A program made the position numbers and the translations under genes. Positions 44,550-53,256 of a stretch of DNA of 64,000 bases are shown one piece after another (the first letter of the stretch is position 1; the number at the start of each line of letters is the position of its first letter). Below the pieces are notes generated by a model, which saw only the letters and a program-made list of their open reading frames with translations, ran no database searches and had not been told where the DNA came from. Origin of the DNA: Ignavibacteriota bacterium (GTDB lineage: Bacteria > Bacteroidota > Ignavibacteria > Ignavibacteriales > Melioribacteraceae); NCBI GenBank assembly GCA_002698995.1, contig PAAX01000014.1, forward strand, positions 1 through 64,000, in the 5' to 3' direction.

Positions 44550-44580
44550 TTTGTTAAGTAATTGTTAATAAGTAACTTTG
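44550..44580 (+). promoter_or_regulatory. Bacteroidota-type promoter for glsA
   Basis: TTTG at 44550-44553 and TAACTTTG at 44573-44580 with 19 bases between match TTTG-N19-TAnnTTTG. The start site near 44587 puts the ATG at 44607 on the message and excludes the upstream TTG at 44562. Confidence 0.65.
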
Positions 44581-44606
44581 TATATATTAAAATTAGAAAT
44601 GAAATT

Positions 44607-45521
44607 ATGGATTTAAAAAGAGTAGTTAATTCAGTTTATAATGAAATTAAACCCAGCATAGGTAAAGGAAAAGTTGCAGATTATATTCCGGCTCTTGCCA
44701 ATATACCGATTAATAAATTTGGTATTGCAGTTAAAACAAACGACGGCAATATATATTCAGCCGGTGATATTAACGAACCATTTTCCATCCAAAGTATAAG
44801 CAAAGTACTGCTTCTTACATTAGCAATGGATTTTATAGGTGATGATATTTGGAATAGAGTTGGAAGAGAACCTTCGGGAAATCCTTTCAATTCATTGGTT
44901 CAATTGGAAAGAGAAAACGGTATTCCGAGAAACCCCTTTATTAATGCGGGTTCTCTTGTAATTACTGATATGGTTATTTCTCATTCAAATGATGCAAAAA
45001 AACTGCTTTTAGATTTTGTAAGAAATTTATCTAATAATCCTTCTGTTAATTATGATTTTGAAGTTGCTCAAAGTGAAAAGGAACATGGATTTAGAAATGC
45101 AGCATTAGCTAATTTTATGAAATCATACGGAAATATTGAAAACCAAGTTGAACTTGTTTTGGATTATTATTTTCATCATTGTTCTTTAAGCATGAGCTGT
45201 ATTGATCTTGTTAATACTTTTAGTTACCTGGCAAACAGCGGAATCGACGTTAACTCTGGAAAAAGAATTTTATCTAAAGAATTAAACCAAAGAGTTAATT
45301 CTCTTATGTTAACATGCGGATTGTATGATGCTGTTGGCGATTTTGCATACAGAGTTGGGCTACCTGCAAAAAGCGGTGTTGGAGGTGGAATAATTACAGT
45401 TGTACCTAACGAAATGATTATTGCTGTCTGGTCTCCGGGTTTAGATAAAGTTGGGAATTCTGTTATTGGAATTGATGCCCTTGAGAAATTTGTAAAGTTG
45501 ACTAACAAATCAATTTTTTAG
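44607..45521 (+). CDS. glsA: Glutaminase (beta-lactamase-fold)
   Basis: 304 aa from the ATG at 44607, placed by the promoter. Serine-type glutaminase: PFSIQSISKV gives Ser63-x-x-Lys66, then VGREPSGNPFNSLVQLE, NPFINAGSLVITDMV, SLSMSCIDLVNTF and GLPAKSGVGGGIITVVP. Converts glutamine to glutamate and ammonia in the cytosol. Length agrees with E. coli YbaS/YneH. Followed by an outer-membrane-like protein eight bases later. Confidence 0.95.
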   Translation: MDLKRVVNSVYNEIKPSIGKGKVADYIPALANIPINKFGIAVKTNDGNIYSAGDINEPFSIQSISKVLLLTLAMDFIGDDIWNRVGREPSGNPFNSLVQLERENGIPRNPFINAGSLVITDMVISHSNDAKKLLLDFVRNLSNNPSVNYDFEVAQSEKEHGFRNAALANFMKSYGNIENQVELVLDYYFHHCSLSMSCIDLVNTFSYLANSGIDVNSGKRILSKELNQRVNSLMLTCGLYDAVGDFAYRVGLPAKSGVGGGIITVVPNEMIIAVWSPGLDKVGNSVIGIDALEKFVKLTNKSIF

Positions 45522-45529
45522 GAGATTAA

Positions 45530-46225
45530 ATGAGAAAATTCATATTGATGTTTTTTGCTTTTTCAATTATAAATACTGCACAAGTTGCCGTTAATCCAAC
45601 ACGCCCATCTGCATCCGATAATGCATTTACAACTGCCCAAGGATACAGTGAAATCGAATTCGGCTTTTCTTCTACAAAAAATAATTGGACTCTTCCTTTA
45701 TTATTAAAAATTGGGATGCTGCAGAATTTTGAATTCGGTTTCTCTATGAACGGTTTATTGAATTCAACAAATAATACAGAAGTTGGAAATACAGGACTTC
45801 AATTAAAATATAGATTTTATAATAAAGGAAGATTGTCTATAGCTCTTGTAGGTAAAACTGAATTTATTAAAAACTTAGATCCAGCTTATACATTTTATGC
45901 GGTACCATCAATTGTAGCAGAAGCATTTCAAGTGGATGCAACATTTGGAATTAAAATTGCTGATGATGGATTTGGATATAACTCTTCTTTCATTCATGCA
46001 GTATCTTTGTCACCAAACATTGATGAAAAATTCGGGATGTTTGCAGAAATATTCGGGAAAATGACGACTAATTTTAATCCGATTTATTTAGATGGTGGAA
46101 TTTCATATAAATTGAGTGATTCTTTTGTAATTGACGGTTCACTTACTTATGGTTTGAATGATGATGCGGGAAAAGATATAACATTTCAAATTGGGTTTAC
46201 TTCACTAATCTTTAAATTGTTTTAA
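45530..46225 (+). CDS. Putative outer-membrane beta-barrel protein
   Basis: 231 aa. Signal peptide MRKFILMFFAFSIINTAQ. It then looks like transporter-type barrels of the MetA-pathway-of-phenol-degradation group: VNPTRPSASDNAFTTAQGYSEIEFGF, FGFSMNGLL, TGLQLKYRFY, YAVPSIVAEA, and a terminal strand ending SLIFKLF. No ligand can be inferred. Co-transcribed with glsA by spacing. Convergent with rlmB. Confidence 0.7.
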   Translation: MRKFILMFFAFSIINTAQVAVNPTRPSASDNAFTTAQGYSEIEFGFSSTKNNWTLPLLLKIGMLQNFEFGFSMNGLLNSTNNTEVGNTGLQLKYRFYNKGRLSIALVGKTEFIKNLDPAYTFYAVPSIVAEAFQVDATFGIKIADDGFGYNSSFIHAVSLSPNIDEKFGMFAEIFGKMTTNFNPIYLDGGISYKLSDSFVIDGSLTYGLNDDAGKDITFQIGFTSLIFKLF

Positions 46226-46233
46226 TAATCAGA

Positions 46234-47010
46234 TTATAAACTTCGCTGCCTAAGAATTTCATAAAGCAGAACTCCGGTTGCTACGGAAACATTTAACGAT
46301 TGAATGTTTCCTTTCATCGGAATATTGATTAGAAAATCACATTTGGATGCAGCTAATTTTCTAATTCCTTTTTCTTCATTTCCCATTATTACAGCTACTG
46401 GAATTTTGTAATCAATTTCTGTGTATTTTTTCGAATTCTGCAATGAACTTCCGATAATCCAAAATCCCTCTTGTTTAAGAATATCAATCGTTTGCGCCAC
46501 ATTATTTATTCTGCAGATTTTAGAATAGGATAATGCACCTGCGCTTGTTTTCTCAACTGTTTCATTAATTGGAGCACTGTTGTGTATTGTAGTTAAAATT
46601 CCATCAACACCAGAAGCTTCAGCCGTTCTTATAATTGCGCCAACATTATGCGGATCTTGAATTGAATCTAAAATGAGCAGCAGCGGATATTTTGATTTTT
46701 TTGAATTATCTATAACTTCATTTAATTCATAAAATTTCTGAAATGCTTTTGCAGCCACAACTCCTTGATGATTAAGCTTTGGAAACAAGTTATTTATTTT
46801 TATCAAAGGAATTATTTTAACCGGAATTCCGGCTTTATCTGCACTTATTTTTATTTGAAGAAGAATACCGTTAAGCTGCTCTTTACAAATGTAAATGTAA
46901 CTTAATTCGGCATTAGAGTTTAATGCTTCCCAGACTGGCTTTCTGCCAATAATAAAATTCCTATTTGGATTTTCTCTCTTATTCTCCAAATGTAAATGAT
47001 TCCTTTTCAA
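46234..47010 (-). CDS. rlmB: 23S rRNA (guanosine-2'-O)-methyltransferase RlmB
   Basis: 258 aa with a TTG start at 47010; a TTG at 46989 with AAAGGA upstream is an alternative. SPOUT knot motifs: LILDSIQDPHNVGAIIRTAEASGVDGI, PVAVIMGNEEKGIRKL and INIPMKGNIQSLNVSVATGVLLYE. RNFIIGRKPVWEALNSN is the substrate-binding N-terminal domain. Methylates G2251-type sites in 23S rRNA. Its start overlaps the end of the preceding gene by 32 bases, indicating coupling. Confidence 0.92.
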   Translation of the reverse strand: MKRNHLHLENKRENPNRNFIIGRKPVWEALNSNAELSYIYICKEQLNGILLQIKISADKAGIPVKIIPLIKINNLFPKLNHQGVVAAKAFQKFYELNEVIDNSKKSKYPLLLILDSIQDPHNVGAIIRTAEASGVDGILTTIHNSAPINETVEKTSAGALSYSKICRINNVAQTIDILKQEGFWIIGSSLQNSKKYTEIDYKIPVAVIMGNEEKGIRKLAASKCDFLINIPMKGNIQSLNVSVATGVLLYEILRQRSL

Positions 47011-47491
47011 CCATAAACTGACAGAATAAACAATTGTTTTTCTTTTCGGGTTTGAATTGTTTTATAAGATTAATTTCTTTTTTGAACACGTTAAGATTGT
47101 AAACAGCAGAATTAATACTTCCATCCTGTTTTACTACATTAACTTTTAATTCACCATTTAAATCATCTAAACGAATATCGGTTCTAGCAGGTTGAATTTG
47201 CGGTACCATATTGGTCTTTGCCGAGAGTCCCATTATTACAAGGTTTAGTGTATCCTTATCCTTAAAAGCTTCAACAGAAACTTCATACGCAAAACTTGTA
47301 AAATCGACTATGGTTTGAATTGATAAAACCGCAAACTGCTGTTTCAACACTTCATCAAATTCGTAAAATGCTTTGCAGTAATATTCCAGTTTATCCGGTT
47401 TCTTCTGGGGAATTGCAGCAAGTGCTGCTTCAGCATTCTTCTTGCGTGTTTTAGGAATTTTCGGAAGTTCTTTTGGTTTTTTAAGTGGCAA
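46979..47491 (-). CDS. Conserved-looking protein of unknown function between hisS and rlmB
   Basis: 170 aa with a TTG start, preceded by AAGAGG. The N-terminus is Lys/Pro-rich (LKKPKELPKIPKTRKKNAEAALAAI), suggesting RNA or ribosome contact. The middle alternates strands and helices, and the C-terminus has a CLFC pair (NNCLFCQFMVEKE) that could bind metal or be redox-active. One base separates it from hisS and it overlaps rlmB by 32 bases. Context (tRNA synthetase, rRNA methylase) suggests a translation role. I do not recognise the family. Confidence 0.65.
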   Translation of the reverse strand: MPLKKPKELPKIPKTRKKNAEAALAAIPQKKPDKLEYYCKAFYEFDEVLKQQFAVLSIQTIVDFTSFAYEVSVEAFKDKDTLNLVIMGLSAKTNMVPQIQPARTDIRLDDLNGELKVNVVKQDGSINSAVYNLNVFKKEINLIKQFKPEKKNNCLFCQFMVEKESFTFGE

Positions 47492-47492
47492 A

Positions 47493-48752
47493 TTAACCTC
47501 TTATTCTTGTATAAACTTTTTCTAAGTTATTTATGGAAAGTTCTTCCTGTTCACTTGTTTTCATATTTTTAAGAAGAAAATTTCCCTTTTGAAATTCGTC
47601 ACCGCCAATCATAATAACATATTTTGAATTAAGCTTGTTAGCTTCCCGCATTTGCGCTTTAACACTTCTACTTAAATAATCAACTTCCGTAAGTAATCCT
47701 AGTTTTCTTAATTGGTAAGCAGACTGATAAGCTTTCTGATTAAGGTCTTTATCTATTCTTACAACATAAACATCAATAGAATCTTCTTCTAATTGAAATG
47801 CGTTTTCATTTTCACATGCAAGTAAAATTCTTTCTATCCCGGCGGCAAAACCTACTCCGGGAATATCTCTGTCTCCAATTTCGGCAGCAAGTTTATTATA
47901 TCTTCCACCGCCGCAAAGAGCCGATTGCGAACCTACACTATCGCTTATAATTTCGAATGTTGTATGAGTATAATAATCTAATCCTCTAACCAACTTCGGA
48001 TCAATTTCAAAATTTACATTTGCACTCATTAAATATTTTTTAACTTCATCAAAATGAATGAGACTTTCATCATCAAGATGCTCAATCAATAAAGGGGCAT
48101 CTTTCATTACCTTCTGATCTGTTTCATCTTTGCTGTCAAAAATTCTTAAGATATTAGAATTAAATCTCTTTTTACTGTCATCCGATAATTTATCAAAATG
48201 TGGTTCGAGATATTCTTTGAGTTTCGCTTTATAGTTTTCTCTTGAAGCAGGAATACCGAGTGAATTAATCTTCACTTTGAAATTCTTTAATCCCAACTCT
48301 GCAATTATATCGTGGGCAATAATTATCATTTCAGCATCAAGGGCTGGTGATTCACTTCCTAAAGCTTCAGCTCCAAATTGATGAAATTGTCTGAATCTTC
48401 CGGCTTGAGGTCTCTCTTGGCGAAACATCGGAGAGATATAATAAAGTTTGTTCAAGTTCTGCTGCTTATCAAAACTATGTTCTAATGCTGCTCTAACAAC
48501 TGCAGCGGTCATTTCAGGCTTTAGAGTTAAGCTAGTATCTCCTCTATCAACAAAGGTGTACATCTCCTTACTAACTATATCAGTGCTTTCTCCAATACCT
48601 CTTGCAAAAAGAGCAGTCTCTTCAAAAACGGGAGTTCTAATTTCATTGTAGTTAAAGTTTTCAAAAATTCTTTTCACAAGATTTTCAAGGTAATGCCATC
48701 TTTTAACTTCGGGAGCAAAAATATCTTTTGTTCCAGTAATTGCTTTAATCAT
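47493..48752 (-). CDS. hisS: Histidyl-tRNA synthetase
   Basis: 419 aa. Class II: motif 1 region KRWHYLENLVKRIFENF, motif 2 FRQERPQAGRFRQFHQFGAEALGSE, histidine-binding RGLDYYTHTTFEI and motif 3 GVGFAAGIERILLACE. C-terminal anticodon-binding domain is present to the end. Charges tRNA-His. It lies 19 bases after the ptsN-like gene. Normal length. Confidence 0.96.
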   Translation of the reverse strand: MIKAITGTKDIFAPEVKRWHYLENLVKRIFENFNYNEIRTPVFEETALFARGIGESTDIVSKEMYTFVDRGDTSLTLKPEMTAAVVRAALEHSFDKQQNLNKLYYISPMFRQERPQAGRFRQFHQFGAEALGSESPALDAEMIIIAHDIIAELGLKNFKVKINSLGIPASRENYKAKLKEYLEPHFDKLSDDSKKRFNSNILRIFDSKDETDQKVMKDAPLLIEHLDDESLIHFDEVKKYLMSANVNFEIDPKLVRGLDYYTHTTFEIISDSVGSQSALCGGGRYNKLAAEIGDRDIPGVGFAAGIERILLACENENAFQLEEDSIDVYVVRIDKDLNQKAYQSAYQLRKLGLLTEVDYLSRSVKAQMREANKLNSKYVIMIGGDEFQKGNFLLKNMKTSEQEELSINNLEKVYTRIRG

Positions 48753-48771
48753 AATATTTAGGAATGCCTTT

Positions 48772-49245
48772 TTAAGTTATTTCAAAAAAGTGATTTTCTT
48801 CATCGCAGAAAAGTTTGCGAATTTCTTCAGGAGTTGAAGCAGAAGTTAGTTTTTCTCTAAAACCATCTCTGTTCATTAATCTTGAAATGCGGCTTAATAA
48901 TTTAATATGAAGCCCAACTTGCGCTTCGGTACCAACCAGCAAAAAGAAGATATCTACAGGCTTGCCGTCAAGAGATTGAAAATCGATTGATTTATTAGAT
49001 CTTGCAAATGCAGCTATTACATTATTAACAGCATTAGTTTTTGCATGTGGAATTGCAAAACCAAGTCCAACTCCAGTGGACATAATCTTTTCTCTTTCAA
49101 ATACGGCTCTCTTTAAATAATCAATATCAATTACCCGACTATCTTTTTTGAAAAGATCAGTCAATTTATTGATTGCTTCTTCTTTTGATGAAATATCAAT
49201 ATCAATTAAAATTTTGTCTGTTTCCAGCAAATCACATAATTTCAT
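48772..49245 (-). CDS. PTS EIIA (nitrogen/fructose-type) protein
   Basis: 157 aa. IDIDISSKEEAINKLTDLFKK and the phosphorylation site GVGLGFAIPHAKTNAVNN (His in IPHA), then PVDIFFLLVGTEAQVGLHIKLLSRISRLM match the PtsN/FruA EIIA domain. It stands alone without EIIB/C, so a regulatory PtsN-like role is more likely than sugar transport. First gene of the operon with hisS, the unknown gene and rlmB. The promoter should lie in 49246-49486, where I see no clear box. Confidence 0.9.
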   Translation of the reverse strand: MKLCDLLETDKILIDIDISSKEEAINKLTDLFKKDSRVIDIDYLKRAVFEREKIMSTGVGLGFAIPHAKTNAVNNVIAAFARSNKSIDFQSLDGKPVDIFFLLVGTEAQVGLHIKLLSRISRLMNRDGFREKLTSASTPEEIRKLFCDEENHFFEIT

Positions 49246-49486
49246 TTAGTTATCTTCTTATATTAATTGCAGATATAAAAATAAGAAAGGTGACGTCCTT
49301 AATCAATTTATGAAATTAGAAAGATTAATTATTTCACCAAGGTGATTTTTAATTGATTTACAGAAATTTCTCTTTAATTCAAGAAACCACAAAATAAGAC
49401 CTTTTTATTTTAATTTTCTTGCCTCCCTTTTTTATAAAGAGTAATTTTAAAGTATAAGAAACTCCTAATTAATACTGAGGTAATTA

Positions 49487-51190
49487 ATGGATATTAAAAA
49501 CAAAACCGTCCTTGTTCTTGGCGGATGGGGATTAGTTGGAAATGCTGTTACAAGAAAATTAGTACCTGAAGAACCAAAACAAATTATTGTTACTTCATTA
49601 AAACAAAGTGAAGCCGAAGATGAATGTAAAAGATTAAGACTGGAATTTCCCGAAAAACCTGAGAATTATTTTATTCCTTGGTGGGGAAATATCTTTATAA
49701 GAAATGATTTTAAGGATGCAGATCGATTTGAAATTTTACGAAACAAAGAGAAAAGAAGAGTTTTAATGGCAGACGTTATGGAAGAATTAACCGACGACGT
49801 TCTTCATGCATCTTCTTTATATCAACTAATTGTTAATCATAAACCTGATATTATTATTGACTGTATTAACTCAGCTACAGGAATTGCTTATCAGGATATT
49901 TATTCAACTTACAGAACAATAAAAAAAACTATTGAGACAAATCCTACACCTGAAGCATTAATTGAAGAAACGGAAATTTTGGTTTGTACTTTATACATAC
50001 CGCAATTAATCCGTCACATTCAAACTCTTTATGCATCAATGAAAGAGGCAAAAACTCAAATCTATGTAAAGATTGGTACAAGCGGGACCGGTGGAATGGG
50101 ATTGAATATTCCTTATACGCACAGTGAAGAAAAACCTTCAAGAGTGTTATTAAGTAAATCATCTGTTGCCGGTGCACATACTTTACTTCTCTTCTTAATG
50201 GGAAGAACTCCGGAAGGCGCCATTACAAAAGAAATTAAACCAACTGCCGCTATTGCATGGAAACGCATTGAGTTTGGTGAAATCAAGAAAAGAGGAAAGG
50301 CAATTGAGATTGTTGATGTGGACTTAAAAGATGCAATTCCATTAACAAGTAAGCTAAAACTTAAGCTTGATAAAACATTTAACACAACCGGTGATACATT
50401 AAAATCAGTATTTATTGATACCGGCGAAAACGGAACATTTTCACGAGGAGAGTTTGAAGCAATAACTGCACAAGGACAGATGGAATATGTAACTCCCGAA
50501 GAAATTGCTGATGATGCTATCTACGAAATTAAAGGGGGAAATACCGGACATGATATTATTAATGCATTGGACAATGCTACATTAGAGCCGACATATAGAG
50601 CCGGATTCCTTCAGGCTTCTGCTGTTGAACAATTGGAAGAACTTGAACAAATTCATAATGTAGATAGTGTTGCTTTTGAGCTGCTTGGTCCTCCAAGATT
50701 ATCTAAACTTCTGCACGAAATAAATCTGATTAAGTTAGTTTGTAAAAATCTAAAAGATATTCTTGTAATTTCGCCGGAAGAATTATCGGATAAGATTTAC
50801 CAGATATTAAAAGAAAATGCAAAGCTTCGTAATGAAATTCTTTCTATCGGTATTCCTATTTTACTGCCGGATGGCAAATCATTATTAAGAGGAAATGAAA
50901 TGAAAATTCCTCCATACCGCGGTGATGATGAATTAGATATTAATGAAAAGAGCATCAATCTTTGGGCTCACGACGGCTGGGTTGATTTACGTGTTTCAAA
51001 TATGATTAAGTGGCAGAATGAAAGAATCAAAAAAATAATTGATGAAGCAGATTCTATCCCTAAAATTGATACAAGCTCTATGCATGTTAGAACTAAGAAA
51101 TATTGGAATAATTATAATACTATTGATATCGGTAAAGTTGTTTCGTGGATTTTTATACATGAAGAACAAGGCAAGAGAATGAAAGCCTAA
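49487..51190 (+). CDS. NAD(P)-binding Rossmann protein of unknown function
   Basis: 567 aa. The N-terminus KTVLVLGGWGLVGNAVTRKLV is a short-chain-dehydrogenase/epimerase dinucleotide motif (GGxGxxG). KPDIIIDCINSATGIAYQDIY follows in the NAD-fold position, and VKIGTSGTGGMGLNIPYTH looks like a second phosphate/nucleotide loop. The later LDNATLEPTYRAGFLQASAVEQLEELE and ILPDGKSLLRGNEMKIP regions have no known match to me. The last 200 residues are an extra domain. Its size and conserved-looking glycine loops suggest a real enzyme; substrate unknown. CTGAGG precedes the ATG. Confidence 0.75.
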   Translation: MDIKNKTVLVLGGWGLVGNAVTRKLVPEEPKQIIVTSLKQSEAEDECKRLRLEFPEKPENYFIPWWGNIFIRNDFKDADRFEILRNKEKRRVLMADVMEELTDDVLHASSLYQLIVNHKPDIIIDCINSATGIAYQDIYSTYRTIKKTIETNPTPEALIEETEILVCTLYIPQLIRHIQTLYASMKEAKTQIYVKIGTSGTGGMGLNIPYTHSEEKPSRVLLSKSSVAGAHTLLLFLMGRTPEGAITKEIKPTAAIAWKRIEFGEIKKRGKAIEIVDVDLKDAIPLTSKLKLKLDKTFNTTGDTLKSVFIDTGENGTFSRGEFEAITAQGQMEYVTPEEIADDAIYEIKGGNTGHDIINALDNATLEPTYRAGFLQASAVEQLEELEQIHNVDSVAFELLGPPRLSKLLHEINLIKLVCKNLKDILVISPEELSDKIYQILKENAKLRNEILSIGIPILLPDGKSLLRGNEMKIPPYRGDDELDINEKSINLWAHDGWVDLRVSNMIKWQNERIKKIIDEADSIPKIDTSSMHVRTKKYWNNYNTIDIGKVVSWIFIHEEQGKRMKA

Positions 51191-51201
51191 CCAAAATTAC
51201 C

Positions 51202-51228
51202 GGGCAGAGAAAATATTTTTCTCTGCCC
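51202..51228. terminator. Bidirectional intrinsic terminator
   Basis: GGGCAGAGAAAA (51202-51213), loop TAT, TTTTCTCTGCCC (51217-51228): a 12-base stem just after the Rossmann gene and facing the CBS gene. Confidence 0.9.
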
Positions 51229-51237
51229 TTTCAATAA

Positions 51238-51684
51238 CTATTTTGAAATATGCGGTACATCTTTTATATAAGTTACTAACTGCTCAATAACAAATTCTTT
51301 TTCATCAATAATTGCTTTTACAATATCTCCAATGGATAACAATCCAACCATTTTTTCATCTTCTAGAACGGGTAAATGGCGGACTCTCTTGTTAATCATA
51401 ATCGACATACATTCTTCCGGAGTTCGGGATTTATCAACACACATTACTTGATTTGACATAATCTCTTTGACTAATGTCTGGCGTGATGATTTATCTTTTA
51501 ATATCACTTTTCTAGCATAATCTCTTTCAGAAATAATTCCAATAAGCTCATCATTTTCTAAAACCGGCAAAGCTCCAATTCCCTTTTCAGCCATTAATGA
51601 GAGGGCTTCATAAACAGTAGCTGATGCAGAAATTGAATAGACTTCATGTCCTTTAGTATCAAGTATTTGTTTAACGGTTTTCAT
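51238..51684 (-). CDS. CBS-domain-pair protein
   Basis: 148 aa with two CBS motifs: TVYEALSLMAEKGIGALPVLENDELIGIISERDYARKVI and the repeat TPEECMSIMINKRVRHLPVLEDEKMVGLLSIGDIVKAI. Such free Bateman modules sense adenine nucleotides. It has no fused effector domain. Convergent with the Rossmann gene, whose function it might regulate (speculative). Confidence 0.92.
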   Translation of the reverse strand: MKTVKQILDTKGHEVYSISASATVYEALSLMAEKGIGALPVLENDELIGIISERDYARKVILKDKSSRQTLVKEIMSNQVMCVDKSRTPEECMSIMINKRVRHLPVLEDEKMVGLLSIGDIVKAIIDEKEFVIEQLVTYIKDVPHISK

Positions 51685-51799
51685 ATTGCCCTCTAATTGT
51701 TAGTAAATAGTTTTATATTTCAGCATCAAGATTTTATAAAAATTAAGAATTATTTCTTTGGCAAACAAGTAGTCTAATAAACCAATAAATGAGGAAATA

Positions 51800-52459
51800 G
51801 TGAAAAAATTAATCATACTTTTATTAGCATTAACAGTAGTATCATGCGATCCGGAAGAAGTTGTTAATTCTTTAGATGATGTTGGAATAGCATCTTCGGT
51901 TACTGCCAAACAATCGGCTGATGATGTTTTATTAGAAGCCAGAACAGATTATTCTTCTGATGCACAATTAGCAGGAATTTACGGTTGGAATGTTAACCGC
52001 AACGGAAAGGTTGACTTATTAAGTACATCAAGTGCATTTGTTTATATTGTTCAATCGGATATTAAGCAGGAAAATGAATTTTATGTGCCGGTTTATTTGG
52101 CAGGTCCTGTAAAATCACCAGTTAACTTCAGTACAATGTTGAGTTTTGTAAATGATGAAAATGCAAAAGAAAAAATGAATGGTGTATTCGGATTATTAGC
52201 CCAGCAAGGTATCGATCCATCTGCAAATTATCTTGATAGTCCGACAGCTCTTGATGAAGTATTTTCCATTTCAGAAGTAAACACTTTTTACAATGCTAAT
52301 CCAAATGCAAAGATTGATATGTTTTTAGTCCCTTCAAAAACAATTGATATAATTAGTGGAATTGTAAATTCAGCAGATTGGATTGTTCACATTTATACCG
52401 CAAGCGAATCAAAAGTTTACTGGCTTAACAGTGGAACCGGAATTGTGACTAAATTTTAG
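51800..52459 (+). CDS. Lipoprotein of unknown function
   Basis: 219 aa with a GTG start placed by GAGGAA upstream. Lipobox VSC (Cys16). The mature protein is mostly polar with GIYGWNVNRNGKVDLLSTSSAFVYIVQSD and repeated beta segments; no motif. Similar small lipoproteins flank it (52676, 56749). Ends with a strong terminator. Divergent from the CBS gene. Confidence 0.65.
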   Translation: MKKLIILLLALTVVSCDPEEVVNSLDDVGIASSVTAKQSADDVLLEARTDYSSDAQLAGIYGWNVNRNGKVDLLSTSSAFVYIVQSDIKQENEFYVPVYLAGPVKSPVNFSTMLSFVNDENAKEKMNGVFGLLAQQGIDPSANYLDSPTALDEVFSISEVNTFYNANPNAKIDMFLVPSKTIDIISGIVNSADWIVHIYTASESKVYWLNSGTGIVTKF

Positions 52460-52486
52460 TCCCTCAAATTTTTTAATTGAAGTTTT

Positions 52487-52518
52487 AAAATACCCTGATC
52501 ATCAATTCAGGGTATTTT
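52487..52518 (+). terminator. Intrinsic terminator
   Basis: AAAATACCCTGA (52487-52498) pairs with TCAGGGTATTTT (52507-52518), followed by TTTATT. Confidence 0.9.
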
Positions 52519-52675
52519 TTTATTACCGGATCTTTTTTTTACTATGAAACAATCCGAATTACAAAAACTACTTTTCTTTTTTCCTAATTTGATCTAAATC
52601 AATATTTTAGTAAAATTCAATTAATAAATTAGACCAGATATCTATTTATGCCAATTTCAAAATATGGGAGACTAA

Positions 52676-53140
52676 ATGAGAAGTTTATTCATAATGTTAA
52701 TCGTTTCATTAATATCTTTTACAGCTTGTAGTGATGATAAGAATAATAGCAATCCAATTGAACCCCCTCCAAACAATCAATCTGCATTAAGCGGAACATG
52801 GAATGATTCTACTTCAGTAAATGAGAATAACACTACTAGAAAATTTTACTTAACATTAATGTTGACTGAATCAAACGGTAGTATAAGCGGTAATTTTTCA
52901 GCTGAACACGTCACAACAAATAATAGTGGTTCAATTCTGAGAGAAGGATCATCAGGTACTATTACCGGAGGAACTTTAGTCGGGAAAGTAGTTACTATTT
53001 TATGCAGTGATTTTGTTTCTATCTCAGGAGAAATTGACGATAGTAATAGTAACGAGATTAAATCTATAGCTACTGTATCCATTCCAAAACTTGACTCAAC
53101 ATACACTTATATTTATGAATTAACCCTCGAGAAAAAATAA
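52676..53140 (+). CDS. Lipoprotein with Ser/Thr/Asn-rich beta domain
   Basis: 154 aa. Lipobox TAC (Cys18) and a polyproline spacer IEPPPNN. The mature domain starts LSGTWNDS and has LTLMLTESNGSISGNFSAEH and GTITGGTLVGKVVTI, a lipocalin-like or META-like small barrel pattern common in Bacteroidota lipoproteins. GGGAG precedes the ATG. Monocistronic with a terminator. Confidence 0.65.
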   Translation: MRSLFIMLIVSLISFTACSDDKNNSNPIEPPPNNQSALSGTWNDSTSVNENNTTRKFYLTLMLTESNGSISGNFSAEHVTTNNSGSILREGSSGTITGGTLVGKVVTILCSDFVSISGEIDDSNSNEIKSIATVSIPKLDSTYTYIYELTLEKK

Positions 53141-53149
53141 ATCATCCAA

Positions 53150-53174
53150 AGAGCGGCAAAACTGCTGCTCTTTA
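53150..53174 (+). terminator. Terminator hairpin
   Basis: AAAGAGC (53150-53156) pairs with GCTCTTT (53168-53174), followed by ATTTTATTT. Confidence 0.6.
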
Positions 53175-53256
53175 TTTTATTTAATGTACTACTTTTTATC
53201 TTGCCAACTTCATCATTTTTAATAATGTTACATCCGGTATTATTATGAGGATAAAA

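Noticed and set aside
45224-45508. 94-aa minus-strand ORF opposite glutaminase
   Set aside because: Lies entirely within conserved glutaminase motifs; no independent support.
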